Assembly: GCF_030815145.1 (NCBI RefSeq)
Contig: NZ_JAUSWJ010000001.1
Location: forward strand, 4,020,501-4,084,500
Direction of reading: 5' to 3'
DNA length: 64,000 nt
Source of the DNA: Kaistia geumhonensis
GTDB lineage: Bacteria > Pseudomonadota > Alphaproteobacteria > Rhizobiales > Kaistiaceae
Shown: positions 1 to 8,179 of the stretch, in pieces
How the letters are laid out: each line of letters begins with the position of its first letter
Numbering within the stretch: the first letter of the stretch is position 1
Made by a program: the position numbers and the translations under genes
Notes under the pieces: model-generated
Seen by the model: only the letters and a program-made list of their open reading frames with translations
Database searches by the model: none
Told to the model about the DNA's origin: nothing

Positions 1-1
1 C

Positions 2-688
2 GTGCATCATCTCTCCGGCCGCTTCGCGCCGGGCTCCTTCACCGCCGTCGTCGGCCCGAACGGCGCCGGCAAGTCGACGCTGCTGAAGGGCATCGTCGGG
101 CTGATCCGGCCCGACAGCGGCACGATCGAGATCAGCGGCATCCAGCGCACCGAAATCGGCTATCTGCCGCAGCAGAGCGCGCTTGACCGCGGCTTCCCGA
201 TGCGGGTGCTCGATCTTGCCGCGATGGGGCTCTGGCGCCGGACCGGCGCCTTCGGCCGCATCAGCGGCGCGATGCTGGCGCGGGCCGAGGCGGCGCTCGA
301 CGCGGTCGGCCTGTCCGGCTTCGAGAACCGCACGGTCGGCAGCCTTTCCGGCGGCCAGTTCCAGCGCGCCCTGTTCGCGCGCCTGCTCCTGCAGGATTCG
401 CGGCTCATCCTGCTCGACGAGCCCTTCGCCGCCATCGATGCCCGCACGGCCGAGGCGCTGCTGGCGCTGGTCGGCCGCTGGCATGCCGAGGGGCGGACGA
501 TCATCGCCGTGCTGCACGACATGGACGCCGTCCGCCGGGCCATTCCGGAGACGCTGCTCATCGCCCGCGATCCGATCGCCTGGGGTCCGACAGCGGATGT
601 GCTGACGGAGGCGAATATCGACCGCTCGCGCCGCCTCACCGAAGCCTTCGACGATGGCGCCGAAGCCTGCGAGCGGCCGGCAGCATGA
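2..688 (+). CDS. aztA: Zinc/manganese ABC importer ATP-binding subunit, 5' partial
   Basis: ATPase that powers metal uptake through the permease encoded next. The fragment shows Walker A GPNGAGKST (residues 18-26), Q-loop LPQQ (about 54), signature LSGGQ (about 115), Walker B LILLDEP (about 135) and the H-loop histidine in VLHD (about 170). The window edge removes the true start: the frame is open from base 2 and the first beta strands before Walker A are missing. Its stop overlaps the permease start in an ATGA, so translation is coupled. The closest recognised type is AztA (zinc); a manganese system of the SitB/MntB kind cannot be excluded from sequence alone. Confidence 0.85.
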   Translation: MHHLSGRFAPGSFTAVVGPNGAGKSTLLKGIVGLIRPDSGTIEISGIQRTEIGYLPQQSALDRGFPMRVLDLAAMGLWRRTGAFGRISGAMLARAEAALDAVGLSGFENRTVGSLSGGQFQRALFARLLLQDSRLILLDEPFAAIDARTAEALLALVGRWHAEGRTIIAVLHDMDAVRRAIPETLLIARDPIAWGPTADVLTEANIDRSRRLTEAFDDGAEACERPAA

Positions 689-1557
689 CCCTTCTCGATT
701 TCGTGGCGGGGCCGTTCATCGAGTTCGGCTTCATGAGGCGCGCCCTGATCGGCTGCGTCGCCCTCTCGCTTTCGGGCGCGCCGATCGGCGTGTTCCTCGT
801 GCTGCGGCGGATGAGCCTGATGGGCGACGTGATGGCGCATGCCATCCTGCCCGGCGCGGCCGTCGGCTTCCTGCTGTCGGGCTTCTCGCTCTTCGCGATG
901 ACCTTCGGCGGTGTCGTGGCCGGGCTGACGGTGGCGCTCGCCGCCGGCGCGATCTCCCGGGCGACCGCGCTCAAGGAGGATGCGAGCTTCGCCTCCTTCT
1001 ATCTCGTCTCGCTCGGGCTCGGCGTCCTGATCGTCTCGCTCAAGGGCTCCAACATCGACCTGCTGCACGTGCTGTTCGGCAATGTGCTCGCGCTGGACGA
1101 TGCCGCGCTGATCCTGATCGCCTCGATCGCGACGGCGACCTTCCTCGCTTTCGCGGTGATCTACCGGCTTCTCGTCGCCGAGTGCTTCGATCCCGGCTTC
1201 CTGCGCACGATCGGCGGCGCGGGCGGGGCGGTGCATTTCGTCTTTCTCGTCCTGGTCGTGCTCAACCTCGTCGGCGGCTTCAACGCGCTCGGCACGCTGA
1301 TGGTGGTGGGACTGATCGTGCTGCCCGCGGCCTCGAGCCGCTTCTGGGGCGAGGGCATCGGCCTGCAGATCGTCGCGGCTTCGATCATCGGCATCGTCTC
1401 GTCGGTGGTCGGGCTCGTCGTCTCCTACCATTTCGGCCTGCCCACCTCGCCTGCCATCATCCTCACGGCCGGCGCCATCCATGCCGTCTCGATCCTTGCC
1501 GGACCGAACGGCAGCATCCTGAGTCAGGCGCTGCGTGCGCAGCATCTGAGGGGCTGA
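685..1557 (+). CDS. aztB: Zinc/manganese ABC importer permease
   Basis: Integral membrane permease of the ABC-3 family (ZnuB/AztB/MntB), 290 residues, the usual length. The sequence is almost entirely hydrophobic helices separated by short loops. It has the family's conserved early segment LVLRRMSLMGDVMAHAILPG (about residues 33-52) and a late segment GTLMVVGLIVLPAASS. The start overlaps the ATPase stop by four bases, and the binding protein follows 26 bases downstream, giving an A-B-C operon. The metal specificity is inferred from the binding protein, not from this gene. Confidence 0.88.
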   Translation: MTLLDFVAGPFIEFGFMRRALIGCVALSLSGAPIGVFLVLRRMSLMGDVMAHAILPGAAVGFLLSGFSLFAMTFGGVVAGLTVALAAGAISRATALKEDASFASFYLVSLGLGVLIVSLKGSNIDLLHVLFGNVLALDDAALILIASIATATFLAFAVIYRLLVAECFDPGFLRTIGGAGGAVHFVFLVLVVLNLVGGFNALGTLMVVGLIVLPAASSRFWGEGIGLQIVAASIIGIVSSVVGLVVSYHFGLPTSPAIILTAGAIHAVSILAGPNGSILSQALRAQHLRG

Positions 1558-1583
1558 TCCTTCCTCAACCGACGGAGACTTCC

Positions 1584-2507
1584 ATGCGGATAAACCGTTT
1601 CCTGATCACCGCCGCCCTCGCGACGGTGCTCTCCAGTCCTGCCTTTGCGGCCGAGCCGCTCAAGGTGGTGGCGAGCTTCTCCATCCTCGGCGATCTCGCC
1701 GCGGAAGTGGGCGGCGACCACGTCAAGGTCACGACCCTCGTCGGCCCGAATGGCGACGCCCACACCTTCGAGCCCTCTCCGACCGACGCCAAGGCGCTGT
1801 CCGAGGCGAAGGTGCTGGTCGAGAACGGCCTCGGCCTCGAGAACTGGATGGAACGCCTCGTCGCCGCCTCGGGCTTCAAGGGCGAGACGGTCGTCGCCTC
1901 CAAGGGCGTGAAGCCGCGGGAGTGGGAGGGCGATGCCGAGGAGGCGCACGAGCTCTCGCATGACGACCATGGCCATGCGCTCGATCCGCATGCCTGGCAG
2001 GACCCGAAGAACGGTGTCCTCTATGTGAAGAACATCGTCGCCGGCTTCGTCGCCGCCGATCCGGCGAACAAGGCCGACTACGAGGCGAACGGCAAGAAGC
2101 TCGAGGACGAACTCGTCGCGATCGACGCCAATCTCAAGGCGGCCTTCGCCAAGGTTCCGGCCAGCCACCGCCGCATCGTCACCAGCCATGACGCGTTCGG
2201 CTATCTCGGCGCCGCCTACGACATCCAGTTCATCGCGCCGGAGGGCATCTCGACCGAGGCTGACGTCTCGGCCGCCGACGTCGCCAAGATCGTCCGGCAG
2301 ATCAAGGACGAGAAGATCCAGGCGATGTTCGTCGAGAACATCAGCGACCCGCGCCTCATCGAGCAGATCTCGCGCGAGACGGGCGTGAAGGTCGGCGGCG
2401 AGCTGTTCTCGGACGCGCTCTCCCAGCCCGACGGTCCGGCGCCGACCTATATCAAGATGTTCAAGAACAACGAGAGCCAGCTGCTCGCCGCGATCGGCGG
2501 CAGCTGA
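1584..2507 (+). CDS. aztC: Zinc/manganese ABC importer periplasmic binding protein
   Basis: Cluster A-I (ZnuA/AztC-like) metal-binding lipocalin-independent receptor of 307 residues. It begins with a Sec signal peptide ending near SSPAFAA (about residue 23). Likely metal ligands are His in GDAHTFEP, His in LDPHAWQDP, His in TSHDAFGYL and Asp in ELFSDALS. A short His/Asp-rich loop (HELSHDDHGH) precedes the second ligand, shorter than the loop of ZnuA, which favours the AztC type. The ATG at 1584 is preceded by a GGAG-like site. The gene ends two bases from the convergent kinase gene, with no room for a separate terminator. An AztD chaperone gene, often found with this family, is not present. 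Confidence 0.85.
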   Translation: MRINRFLITAALATVLSSPAFAAEPLKVVASFSILGDLAAEVGGDHVKVTTLVGPNGDAHTFEPSPTDAKALSEAKVLVENGLGLENWMERLVAASGFKGETVVASKGVKPREWEGDAEEAHELSHDDHGHALDPHAWQDPKNGVLYVKNIVAGFVAADPANKADYEANGKKLEDELVAIDANLKAAFAKVPASHRRIVTSHDAFGYLGAAYDIQFIAPEGISTEADVSAADVAKIVRQIKDEKIQAMFVENISDPRLIEQISRETGVKVGGELFSDALSQPDGPAPTYIKMFKNNESQLLAAIGGS

Positions 2508-2509
2508 CC

Positions 2510-3427
2510 CTAGAGCCGCGCGAGCGCCGCCTCGACGGCGGCGCGACGCGGCATCGGCGCCACGGCGCCATAGCCTTCGGTCGCGAGCCCGGCCGCCGCG
2601 TTCGCATAGAGCGCGGCGGCGAACGGGTCCCCGTGCTTCAGATATTCGGCGAGGAACGCGCCGTCGAAGGTGTCGCCGGCGCCGGTCGCGTCGACGGGCT
2701 TCACCTTGATGGCGTCGATCTGGCGGTGCTTCTCGTGCGTCGCGACCAGCGTGCCGGCGCCGCCCTGCGTCACGATGGCGATCCGCGCGCCGAGATGCAG
2801 GTAGAAGTTCGCGATCCTGAGCGGATCGGTGAGGCCGGTCAGCGCCGTCGCATCCTCGATGCTCGTCTTCAGGATATGCGCGAGACCCGCCGAGGCGTGG
2901 ATGATCGCCCGCGCCCGGTCGATCGGCCAGAGCCGCGCCCGCAGGTTCGTATCATACGAGACGAGGCCGCCCGCCGCCCGCACCGTGTGCATGGCGAGGA
3001 AGACGGCGTCCGCCGCCGCCGCGGAGATGGCCTGGCTGATGCCGGAAGCGTGCAGGATGCGCGCGCCGCGCACATAGTCGAGCGGGATTTCGCCAGGGCC
3101 GAGAAGGCTCGCCGCCGATCCGGCGCGGCGATAGGAGAACTGGTGCCCCTCCGGGCCATGCGTCACGAAATAGAGGCCGGTGGGTGCGTTCGGGTCGCGC
3201 TTCACGGCGCTCGTATCCACGCCTTCCGACCGCCAGAGTTCGAGGAACGAGTCGCCGAAGGCGTCGGTGCCGATCGCGGTCAGCATGCCGACCGAAGCAT
3301 CCTGGCGCGCCGCGGCGATCGCCGCGTTGGAGGCATCACCGCCATGGCCCGGATGAAAGTCCGTTTCGCCCTCGGGCTGGTTCAACTCGAACATCGGCTC
3401 GCCGATGCAAATGATGTCGGGGCTCAA
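2510..3427 (-). CDS. PfkB-family sugar kinase, possibly 2-keto-3-deoxygluconate kinase
   Basis: Ribokinase-fold ATP-dependent kinase, 305 residues. The N-terminal substrate-binding signature is GHGGDASNAAIAAARQ (about residues 28-43). The C-terminal signature DATGAGDTFDGAFLAEYL (about 246-263) carries the catalytic base Asp. The opening IICIGEPMFEL and the Y-R-x-G-S-A stretch resemble KdgK-type kinases, which phosphorylate 2-keto-3-deoxygluconate, but no aldolase or dehydratase partner is nearby, so the substrate is uncertain. It is convergent with the metal importer and separated from the upstream aldo/keto reductase (same strand) by 120 bases. Confidence 0.8.
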   Translation of the reverse strand: MSPDIICIGEPMFELNQPEGETDFHPGHGGDASNAAIAAARQDASVGMLTAIGTDAFGDSFLELWRSEGVDTSAVKRDPNAPTGLYFVTHGPEGHQFSYRRAGSAASLLGPGEIPLDYVRGARILHASGISQAISAAAADAVFLAMHTVRAAGGLVSYDTNLRARLWPIDRARAIIHASAGLAHILKTSIEDATALTGLTDPLRIANFYLHLGARIAIVTQGGAGTLVATHEKHRQIDAIKVKPVDATGAGDTFDGAFLAEYLKHGDPFAAALYANAAAGLATEGYGAVAPMPRRAAVEAALARL

Positions 3428-3547
3428 CGCGGCTCCTCCCAGAGCGGACAGCGATGCGGCGGCGCGCCGGGAAGGCGCGTCGCCGCAAAGGGATAGAGCA
3501 ATTTGCCCGAGGCGCGAAGACCGGAATTGCCCGCCCTTCGCCTTGCG

Positions 3548-4441
3548 TCAGCCTGCCGGTGTGTTCCCGATCGCGTCGAGCTCGGCGAGCGCATCCTCGG
3601 GAAGCGCCAGCGCGCCGGCCGCGAGATTCTGCTCGAGATGGGTGACCGACGAGGTGCCGGGGATGAGCAGGATGTTCGGCGAGCGCCGCAGCAGCCAGGC
3701 GAGCGCCACCTGCATCGGGGTCGCGCCGAGGCGCGCCGCGACGCCGTTCAGCGCCGCCGATTGAAGCGGCGAGAAGCCGCCGAGCGGGAAGAAGGGCACA
3801 TAGGCGATGCCGTCCTTCGCGAGCGCGTCGATCAGTGCGTCGTCAGCGCGATGGGCGATGTTGTAGAGGTTCTGCACGCAGACGATGTCGGTGATCGCGC
3901 GGGCCGCCGCGACCTGCGCCGGCGTCGCGTTGCTGATGCCGATATGGCCGATCACGCCCCGCCGCTTGATGTCGGCGAGCGCCTCGACGGCCTCCTCGAC
4001 CGGCCCTTCGGCCGGTCCCAGCGTATCGAACATCAGGCGAAGATTGACGACCTCGAGCCGGTCGAGCCCGAGATTGGCGCGGTTCTCGTCGACCTGGATG
4101 GCGAGTTCGGCCGGCGAGGCGGCGCGGTTCCACGATCCGTCGGCTCCACGACGCGCACCGACCTTCGTGACGATGGTGAGGTTGTCCGGATAGGGGTGCA
4201 GCGCCTCCTTGATGAGGCGATTGGTGATGTGCGGGCCGTAGATGTCGGCGGTGTCGATATGGTCGACGCCGCGCTCCACGGCGGCGCGCAGCACGGCGAG
4301 CGCTGCCTGATGATCGCGCGGCGGGCCGAAGACGCCGGGGCCGGCGAGCTGCATCGCGCCATAGCCGACGCGCTTCACGGTGCGATCTCCGAGCGTGAAC
4401 GTCGGGGAGGCGAGGGGTGACTGGGTGGATGTCGAAGCCAT
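3548..4441 (-). CDS. Aldo/keto reductase
   Basis: NADPH-dependent oxidoreductase with a TIM-barrel fold, 297 residues. The catalytic tetrad is visible: Asp and Tyr in DTADIYGP, Lys in IVTKVG and His in GHIGISN. The C-terminal cofactor-binding stretch NILLIPGTSSVTHLEQNL is the AKR version of the usual IPG-S/T segment. The gene is divergent from a LysR-type regulator 94 bases away, which suggests control by that regulator. Physiological substrate unknown. Confidence 0.85.
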   Translation of the reverse strand: MASTSTQSPLASPTFTLGDRTVKRVGYGAMQLAGPGVFGPPRDHQAALAVLRAAVERGVDHIDTADIYGPHITNRLIKEALHPYPDNLTIVTKVGARRGADGSWNRAASPAELAIQVDENRANLGLDRLEVVNLRLMFDTLGPAEGPVEEAVEALADIKRRGVIGHIGISNATPAQVAAARAITDIVCVQNLYNIAHRADDALIDALAKDGIAYVPFFPLGGFSPLQSAALNGVAARLGATPMQVALAWLLRRSPNILLIPGTSSVTHLEQNLAAGALALPEDALAELDAIGNTPAG

Positions 4442-4492
4442 CGGTGATCTCCTTCGAGGACAGGCGATAGCTAGGACCTCAACGGCTGCTCA

Positions 4493-4507
4493 ATAATCTG
4501 CCATTAT
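4493..4507. promoter_or_regulatory. Candidate LysR operator (T-N11-A palindrome)
   Basis: In the 94-base gap between the divergent reductase and LysR genes there is a perfect inverted repeat ATAAT-CTGCC-ATTAT. It contains T-N11-A (T at 4494, A at 4506), the classic LysR-type recognition pattern, and it is the only AT-rich dyad in an otherwise GC-rich gap. Position and form fit an autoregulatory and activator site; binding is inferred. Confidence 0.5.
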
Positions 4508-4535
4508 CGGAACGGGCTGTGCGGAGTAGCGAACA

Positions 4536-5450
4536 ATGAAGCCGGACCTCGGTGATCTTTCGGCGTTTCTCGCCGTGGCGCGCGCCGGCGGCTTTCGCGG
4601 CGCCGCCAAGACGCTCGGTGCCAGTCCCTCGGGCGTCAGCGAGGCCGTGCGCCGCCTCGAGGAAGGGCTCGGGCTGCGGCTGTTCAACCGCACGACGCGC
4701 AGTGTCGTTCCGACCGAGGCCGGACGGCGGCTGCTTGAGCGGCTGCAGCCCGCGCTCGGGGAGGTCGAGGCGGCGCTCGATGCCGTGAACAGCCTCCGCG
4801 ACCGGCCGGCTGGCCCGCTGAGGCTCAACGTGCCGTTCAGCGCCGCGCGGCTGGTGCTGCCCTCGATCGTGGCGCCGTTCCTGGCCGCCTATCCGGAGAT
4901 CCGGCTCGATATCGTCGCGGAGGACGCCTATGTCGATCTCGTCGCCGTCGGGTGCGATGCCGGCATCCGCTATGACGAGCGATTGCCGCAGGACATGATC
5001 GCGGTGCCGATCGGCCCGCGCCGCCAGCGTTTCGCCTGCGCCGCCGCGCCGGCCTATCTGGCGGAGTTCGGGCGTCCCGAGCATCCGCGCGACCTCGTCG
5101 CCCATCGCTGCATCACGGCGCGGCTCGCCAGCGGCGCCATGCATGACTGGGAGTTCGAGCGCGAGGGCCGGATCGAGCTGGTGCGGGTCAGTGGCCCCCT
5201 GGTCATCCAGCCCGGCGCGGCCTTCGATCTCGCGATCGAGTCCGCCGCGCGCGGGCTCGGCGTCGTGATGATCTTCGAGGACTGGCTGCGTCCGCATTTC
5301 GAGAGCGGCGCGCTGGTGCCCATCCTCGAAGAGTGGTGGCAGTCCTTTTCCGGACCGTTCCTCTATTATCCCGGCCGCCGTCTCGTGCCCGCGCCGCTCA
5401 GGGCCTTCATCGATTTCATCCGCCGGGATGCGTCTTCAGCCACTGCGTGA
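4536..5450 (+). CDS. LysR-family transcriptional regulator
   Basis: DNA-binding regulator of 304 residues. An N-terminal winged helix-turn-helix spans about residues 1-60 (FLAVARAGGFRGAAKTLG, then SGVSEAVRRLEEGLGLRLF). A LysR substrate-binding domain follows from about residue 88 (GPLRLNVPFSAARLVLPSIV). The subgroup with RTTRSVVPTEAG is the one that commonly sits divergent from oxidoreductase genes. It probably controls the aldo/keto reductase on the other strand. It is convergent with the iron alcohol dehydrogenase gene, 68 bases away, with no clear terminator hairpin between them. Confidence 0.88.
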   Translation: MKPDLGDLSAFLAVARAGGFRGAAKTLGASPSGVSEAVRRLEEGLGLRLFNRTTRSVVPTEAGRRLLERLQPALGEVEAALDAVNSLRDRPAGPLRLNVPFSAARLVLPSIVAPFLAAYPEIRLDIVAEDAYVDLVAVGCDAGIRYDERLPQDMIAVPIGPRRQRFACAAAPAYLAEFGRPEHPRDLVAHRCITARLASGAMHDWEFEREGRIELVRVSGPLVIQPGAAFDLAIESAARGLGVVMIFEDWLRPHFESGALVPILEEWWQSFSGPFLYYPGRRLVPAPLRAFIDFIRRDASSATA

Positions 5451-5518
5451 AGTGGGGCCGGATCGGCGAGTCGGATCAGGGGCTTCCGCGACTTTCCTCG
5501 GCTATCGATTCCGCTGCT

Positions 5519-6694
5519 CTACACCGTCCCCTCGATGGCGCGGCGGAACAGCGTCTCGTATTCGGCGACGCCGACCTTCACCGGATTGCCGCCGGTCGAG
5601 GGATCGTGCTCGGCCATCTTCGCCGCTTCCGGGAGCACGCTGTCGTCGACGCCGATCTCCTTCAGCGTATGCGGGATGCCGAGTTCGGCGCGGAGCGCCA
5701 GCACCCAGTCGATGACGCTCGAGGCCGAGTGGCCGGGAAGGTCCAGATAGCGGGCGAGCGCAGCGAGCTTCTCCGAAATGGCCGGCGCGTTGAAGGCCAG
5801 CACATAGGGCATGACGACCGCATTGGTGAGCCCGTGATGCGTGCCGCGCAGACTGGAGCAGGGATGGCTCATGGCATGCATCGCGCCGAGCCCCTTCTGG
5901 AAGGCGACGGCGCCCATCGACGAGGCGATGAGCATGTAGGCGCGGGCCTCGATCCGGCTGCCGTCCGTCACGGCGACCGGCAGCCATTCCTTGACGAGCC
6001 GCATGCCTTCCAGCGCGATGCCCTGCGACATCGGGTGGAAGAACGGGCTCGACCACGCCTCCAGCGAATGGCTGAGCGCGTCCATGCCCGTCCAGGCGGT
6101 GATCTTCGGCGGCAGGCCGACCGTGAGCTCGGGATCCTCGATGACGAGCCTCGGCTGCATCTTCGGATGGAAGATGATCTTCTTGGTATGGTCGGCCGGA
6201 TCGGTGATGACAGCGGCGCGGCCGACCTCCGACCCCGTGCCGGCGGTGGTCGGCACGGCGACGATCGGCGCGATGCCGTTGGCGTCGGCCCGCGTCCACC
6301 AGTCCTCGCGATCCTCGAAGTCCCAGACCGGGCGCGTCTGGCCGGCGATGAAGGCGATCGTCTTGCCGATATCCATCGCCGATCCGCCGCCGAAGGCGAC
6401 GACGCCATCGTGATTGCCGGCGCGATAGGCGGCGAGGCCGTCGTCGAGATTGGCGAGGGTCGGGTTGCCGTCGACCTTGGAGAAGACCGTGTAGGGCACG
6501 CCGGCGCCGTCGAGCACCGCCAGCGCCTTCGCGACGATCGGCAGGCCCGCGATGCCCGGATCGGTCACGAAGAGCGGCCGCGTGATCCCCGCCGCGTTGA
6601 CCGCTTCGGCCAGCTCGCCGATGCGACCGGCCCCGAAGCGGATCGCGGTCGGATAGGACCAGTTGGCGGTGAGCGAGGCGTAGCTGTCGAGCAT
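5519..6694 (-). CDS. Iron-containing alcohol dehydrogenase
   Basis: NAD-dependent type III alcohol dehydrogenase, 391 residues. The nucleotide-binding motif is GGGSAMDIGKTIAF (about residues 100-113). Metal ligands are expected in the segments HSLEAWSSPFFHPMSQGIAL and AMSHPCSSLRGTHHG, where the conserved histidines are present. It is the last gene of the minus-strand run permease, ligase, aldehyde dehydrogenase, and lies 25 bases after the aldehyde dehydrogenase. In that setting it probably oxidises the hydroxyl of a gamma-glutamylated amino alcohol to the aldehyde used by its neighbour; this role is inferred from context. Confidence 0.88.
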   Translation of the reverse strand: MLDSYASLTANWSYPTAIRFGAGRIGELAEAVNAAGITRPLFVTDPGIAGLPIVAKALAVLDGAGVPYTVFSKVDGNPTLANLDDGLAAYRAGNHDGVVAFGGGSAMDIGKTIAFIAGQTRPVWDFEDREDWWTRADANGIAPIVAVPTTAGTGSEVGRAAVITDPADHTKKIIFHPKMQPRLVIEDPELTVGLPPKITAWTGMDALSHSLEAWSSPFFHPMSQGIALEGMRLVKEWLPVAVTDGSRIEARAYMLIASSMGAVAFQKGLGAMHAMSHPCSSLRGTHHGLTNAVVMPYVLAFNAPAISEKLAALARYLDLPGHSASSVIDWVLALRAELGIPHTLKEIGVDDSVLPEAAKMAEHDPSTGGNPVKVGVAEYETLFRRAIEGTV

Positions 6695-6719
6695 GGGTGT
6701 CTCCGGGATCGAAACGGTC

Positions 6720-8123
6720 TTACTTGGCGCTGAGACGCAGATGGAAGGCCTTCGGCCGGGTCAGATGCTCGTAGCCGACGCGCGAGAGCGTCGCGCCGCG
6801 GCCGGTCTGCTTGACGCCGACCCAGGGCAAAGCGGGATCGAGGAAGTCGCAGCGGTTCATGTAGACGGTGCCGGTCTCGATGCGGTCGCCGATGCTCTCG
6901 GCCGCTTCGAGGTCCTCGGTCCAGATCGCGGCGGTGAGGCCGAAGGGCGAATCGTTCATGAGCGCGATCGCCTCCTCGTCGCTCGACACCTTCATGATGC
7001 CGAAGGCCGGTCCGAAGGTCTCCTCCATCATGAAGCGCATCGAATGGTCGACATCGACGAGCACCTGCGGCGCCAGATAGGCGGTGCCCTCGGCGGCTTC
7101 CGGGAAGCGCGAGGGATCGATCAGCGGCTTCGCGCCGGCATGGACGGCCTCGTCGACCTGATCCCTGATGAACTTCGCCGCCGAGGCGCGGACGACCGGG
7201 CCGAGCGTCGTCGCCGGGTCGGTCGGGCTGCCGAGCTTGTAGGCGTTCACCGTCGCCACCGCGCCCTCGACGAAGGCGTCGTAGACGCTTTCGTGGACAT
7301 AGACGCGCTCCATGGCGCAGCAGGACTGGCCGGAATTGAAGAAGCCGCCATCGACGATGTTCTCGATCGCGAAGGGGAGGTTCGCGTCGGCGCGCACATA
7401 GGCCGGATCCTTGCCGCCGAGCTCCAGCGTCGTCGCCGGGAAGTTCGGCGCGCCGGCGACCGAGGCCATGATGTGGCGGCCGCCGGCCGTCGAGCCGGTG
7501 AAGCCGACCTGGTCGACGAGGCCGGAGCGGATGACGCGGTCGGTCACCTCATGCGACATGTTCACGAACTGGAACACGTCCTGCCAGAGCCCGGCCTTGG
7601 CGAAGGCGGCCGCGAAATGCTCCGCGACCAGCGCCGTCTGGCTCGAATGCTTCATGACGACGGTGTTGCCGGAGAGGATCGCCGGCAGCACGGCGTTGAG
7701 CGCCGTCATGTAGGGATAGTTCCAGGCCGGCAGGTTGAGGCAGACGCCGAACGGCTCGCGGCGGATATAGCGCTTGAAGTTCTCCTTCGGCCCGACATCG
7801 ATGTCGGCGAGGGCGGAGGGCGCGATCTCGATCATGTAGCGCGCGCGCTCCTCGAAGCCGCGCATCTCGCCATGGCCGTAGCGGATCGGCCGGCCCATCT
7901 GCCAGGCGAGCAGCTCGGCGACGCGGTCCTTCTCGGCCACCATGGCGTCCGTGAACCCGGTGGCGATCGCCTGCCGCTCGGCCATGCTCGAGGTGCGCCA
8001 TGCGCGCTGCGCCGTGCGGGCCCGCTCCAGCACGGCGAGCACCTCGCTTTCGCTGGCAAGCGGCCGCTCGGCATAGACGGAGCCGTCGACGGGCGTGACG
8101 ATCTTAAAGACGGGTGCGTTCAT
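6720..8123 (-). CDS. Aldehyde dehydrogenase
   Basis: NAD(P)-dependent aldehyde dehydrogenase, 467 residues. The general-base Glu is in TLELGGKDP and the catalytic Cys in NSGQSCCAMERVYVHE. PWNYPYMTALNAVLPAILSG is the usual N-terminal cofactor-binding segment (here LPAWNYPY). The ATG at 8123 gives MNAPVFK; upstream frame extension has no family similarity. It sits between the ligase and iron alcohol dehydrogenase genes on the same strand and would oxidise the aldehyde to the acid in the proposed gamma-glutamyl route. Confidence 0.88.
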   Translation of the reverse strand: MNAPVFKIVTPVDGSVYAERPLASESEVLAVLERARTAQRAWRTSSMAERQAIATGFTDAMVAEKDRVAELLAWQMGRPIRYGHGEMRGFEERARYMIEIAPSALADIDVGPKENFKRYIRREPFGVCLNLPAWNYPYMTALNAVLPAILSGNTVVMKHSSQTALVAEHFAAAFAKAGLWQDVFQFVNMSHEVTDRVIRSGLVDQVGFTGSTAGGRHIMASVAGAPNFPATTLELGGKDPAYVRADANLPFAIENIVDGGFFNSGQSCCAMERVYVHESVYDAFVEGAVATVNAYKLGSPTDPATTLGPVVRASAAKFIRDQVDEAVHAGAKPLIDPSRFPEAAEGTAYLAPQVLVDVDHSMRFMMEETFGPAFGIMKVSSDEEAIALMNDSPFGLTAAIWTEDLEAAESIGDRIETGTVYMNRCDFLDPALPWVGVKQTGRGATLSRVGYEHLTRPKAFHLRLSAK

Positions 8124-8179
8124 GATGTTGGTTCTCGATCCGTGCGGGCGTCCGAGCGGGCCGGGCGCGATGCCGGCAA

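Noticed and set aside
160-1545. Minus-strand frame opposite the metal importer
   Set aside because: Low-complexity Arg/Asp/Gly-rich translation with no motifs, antisense to two clear ABC transporter genes.
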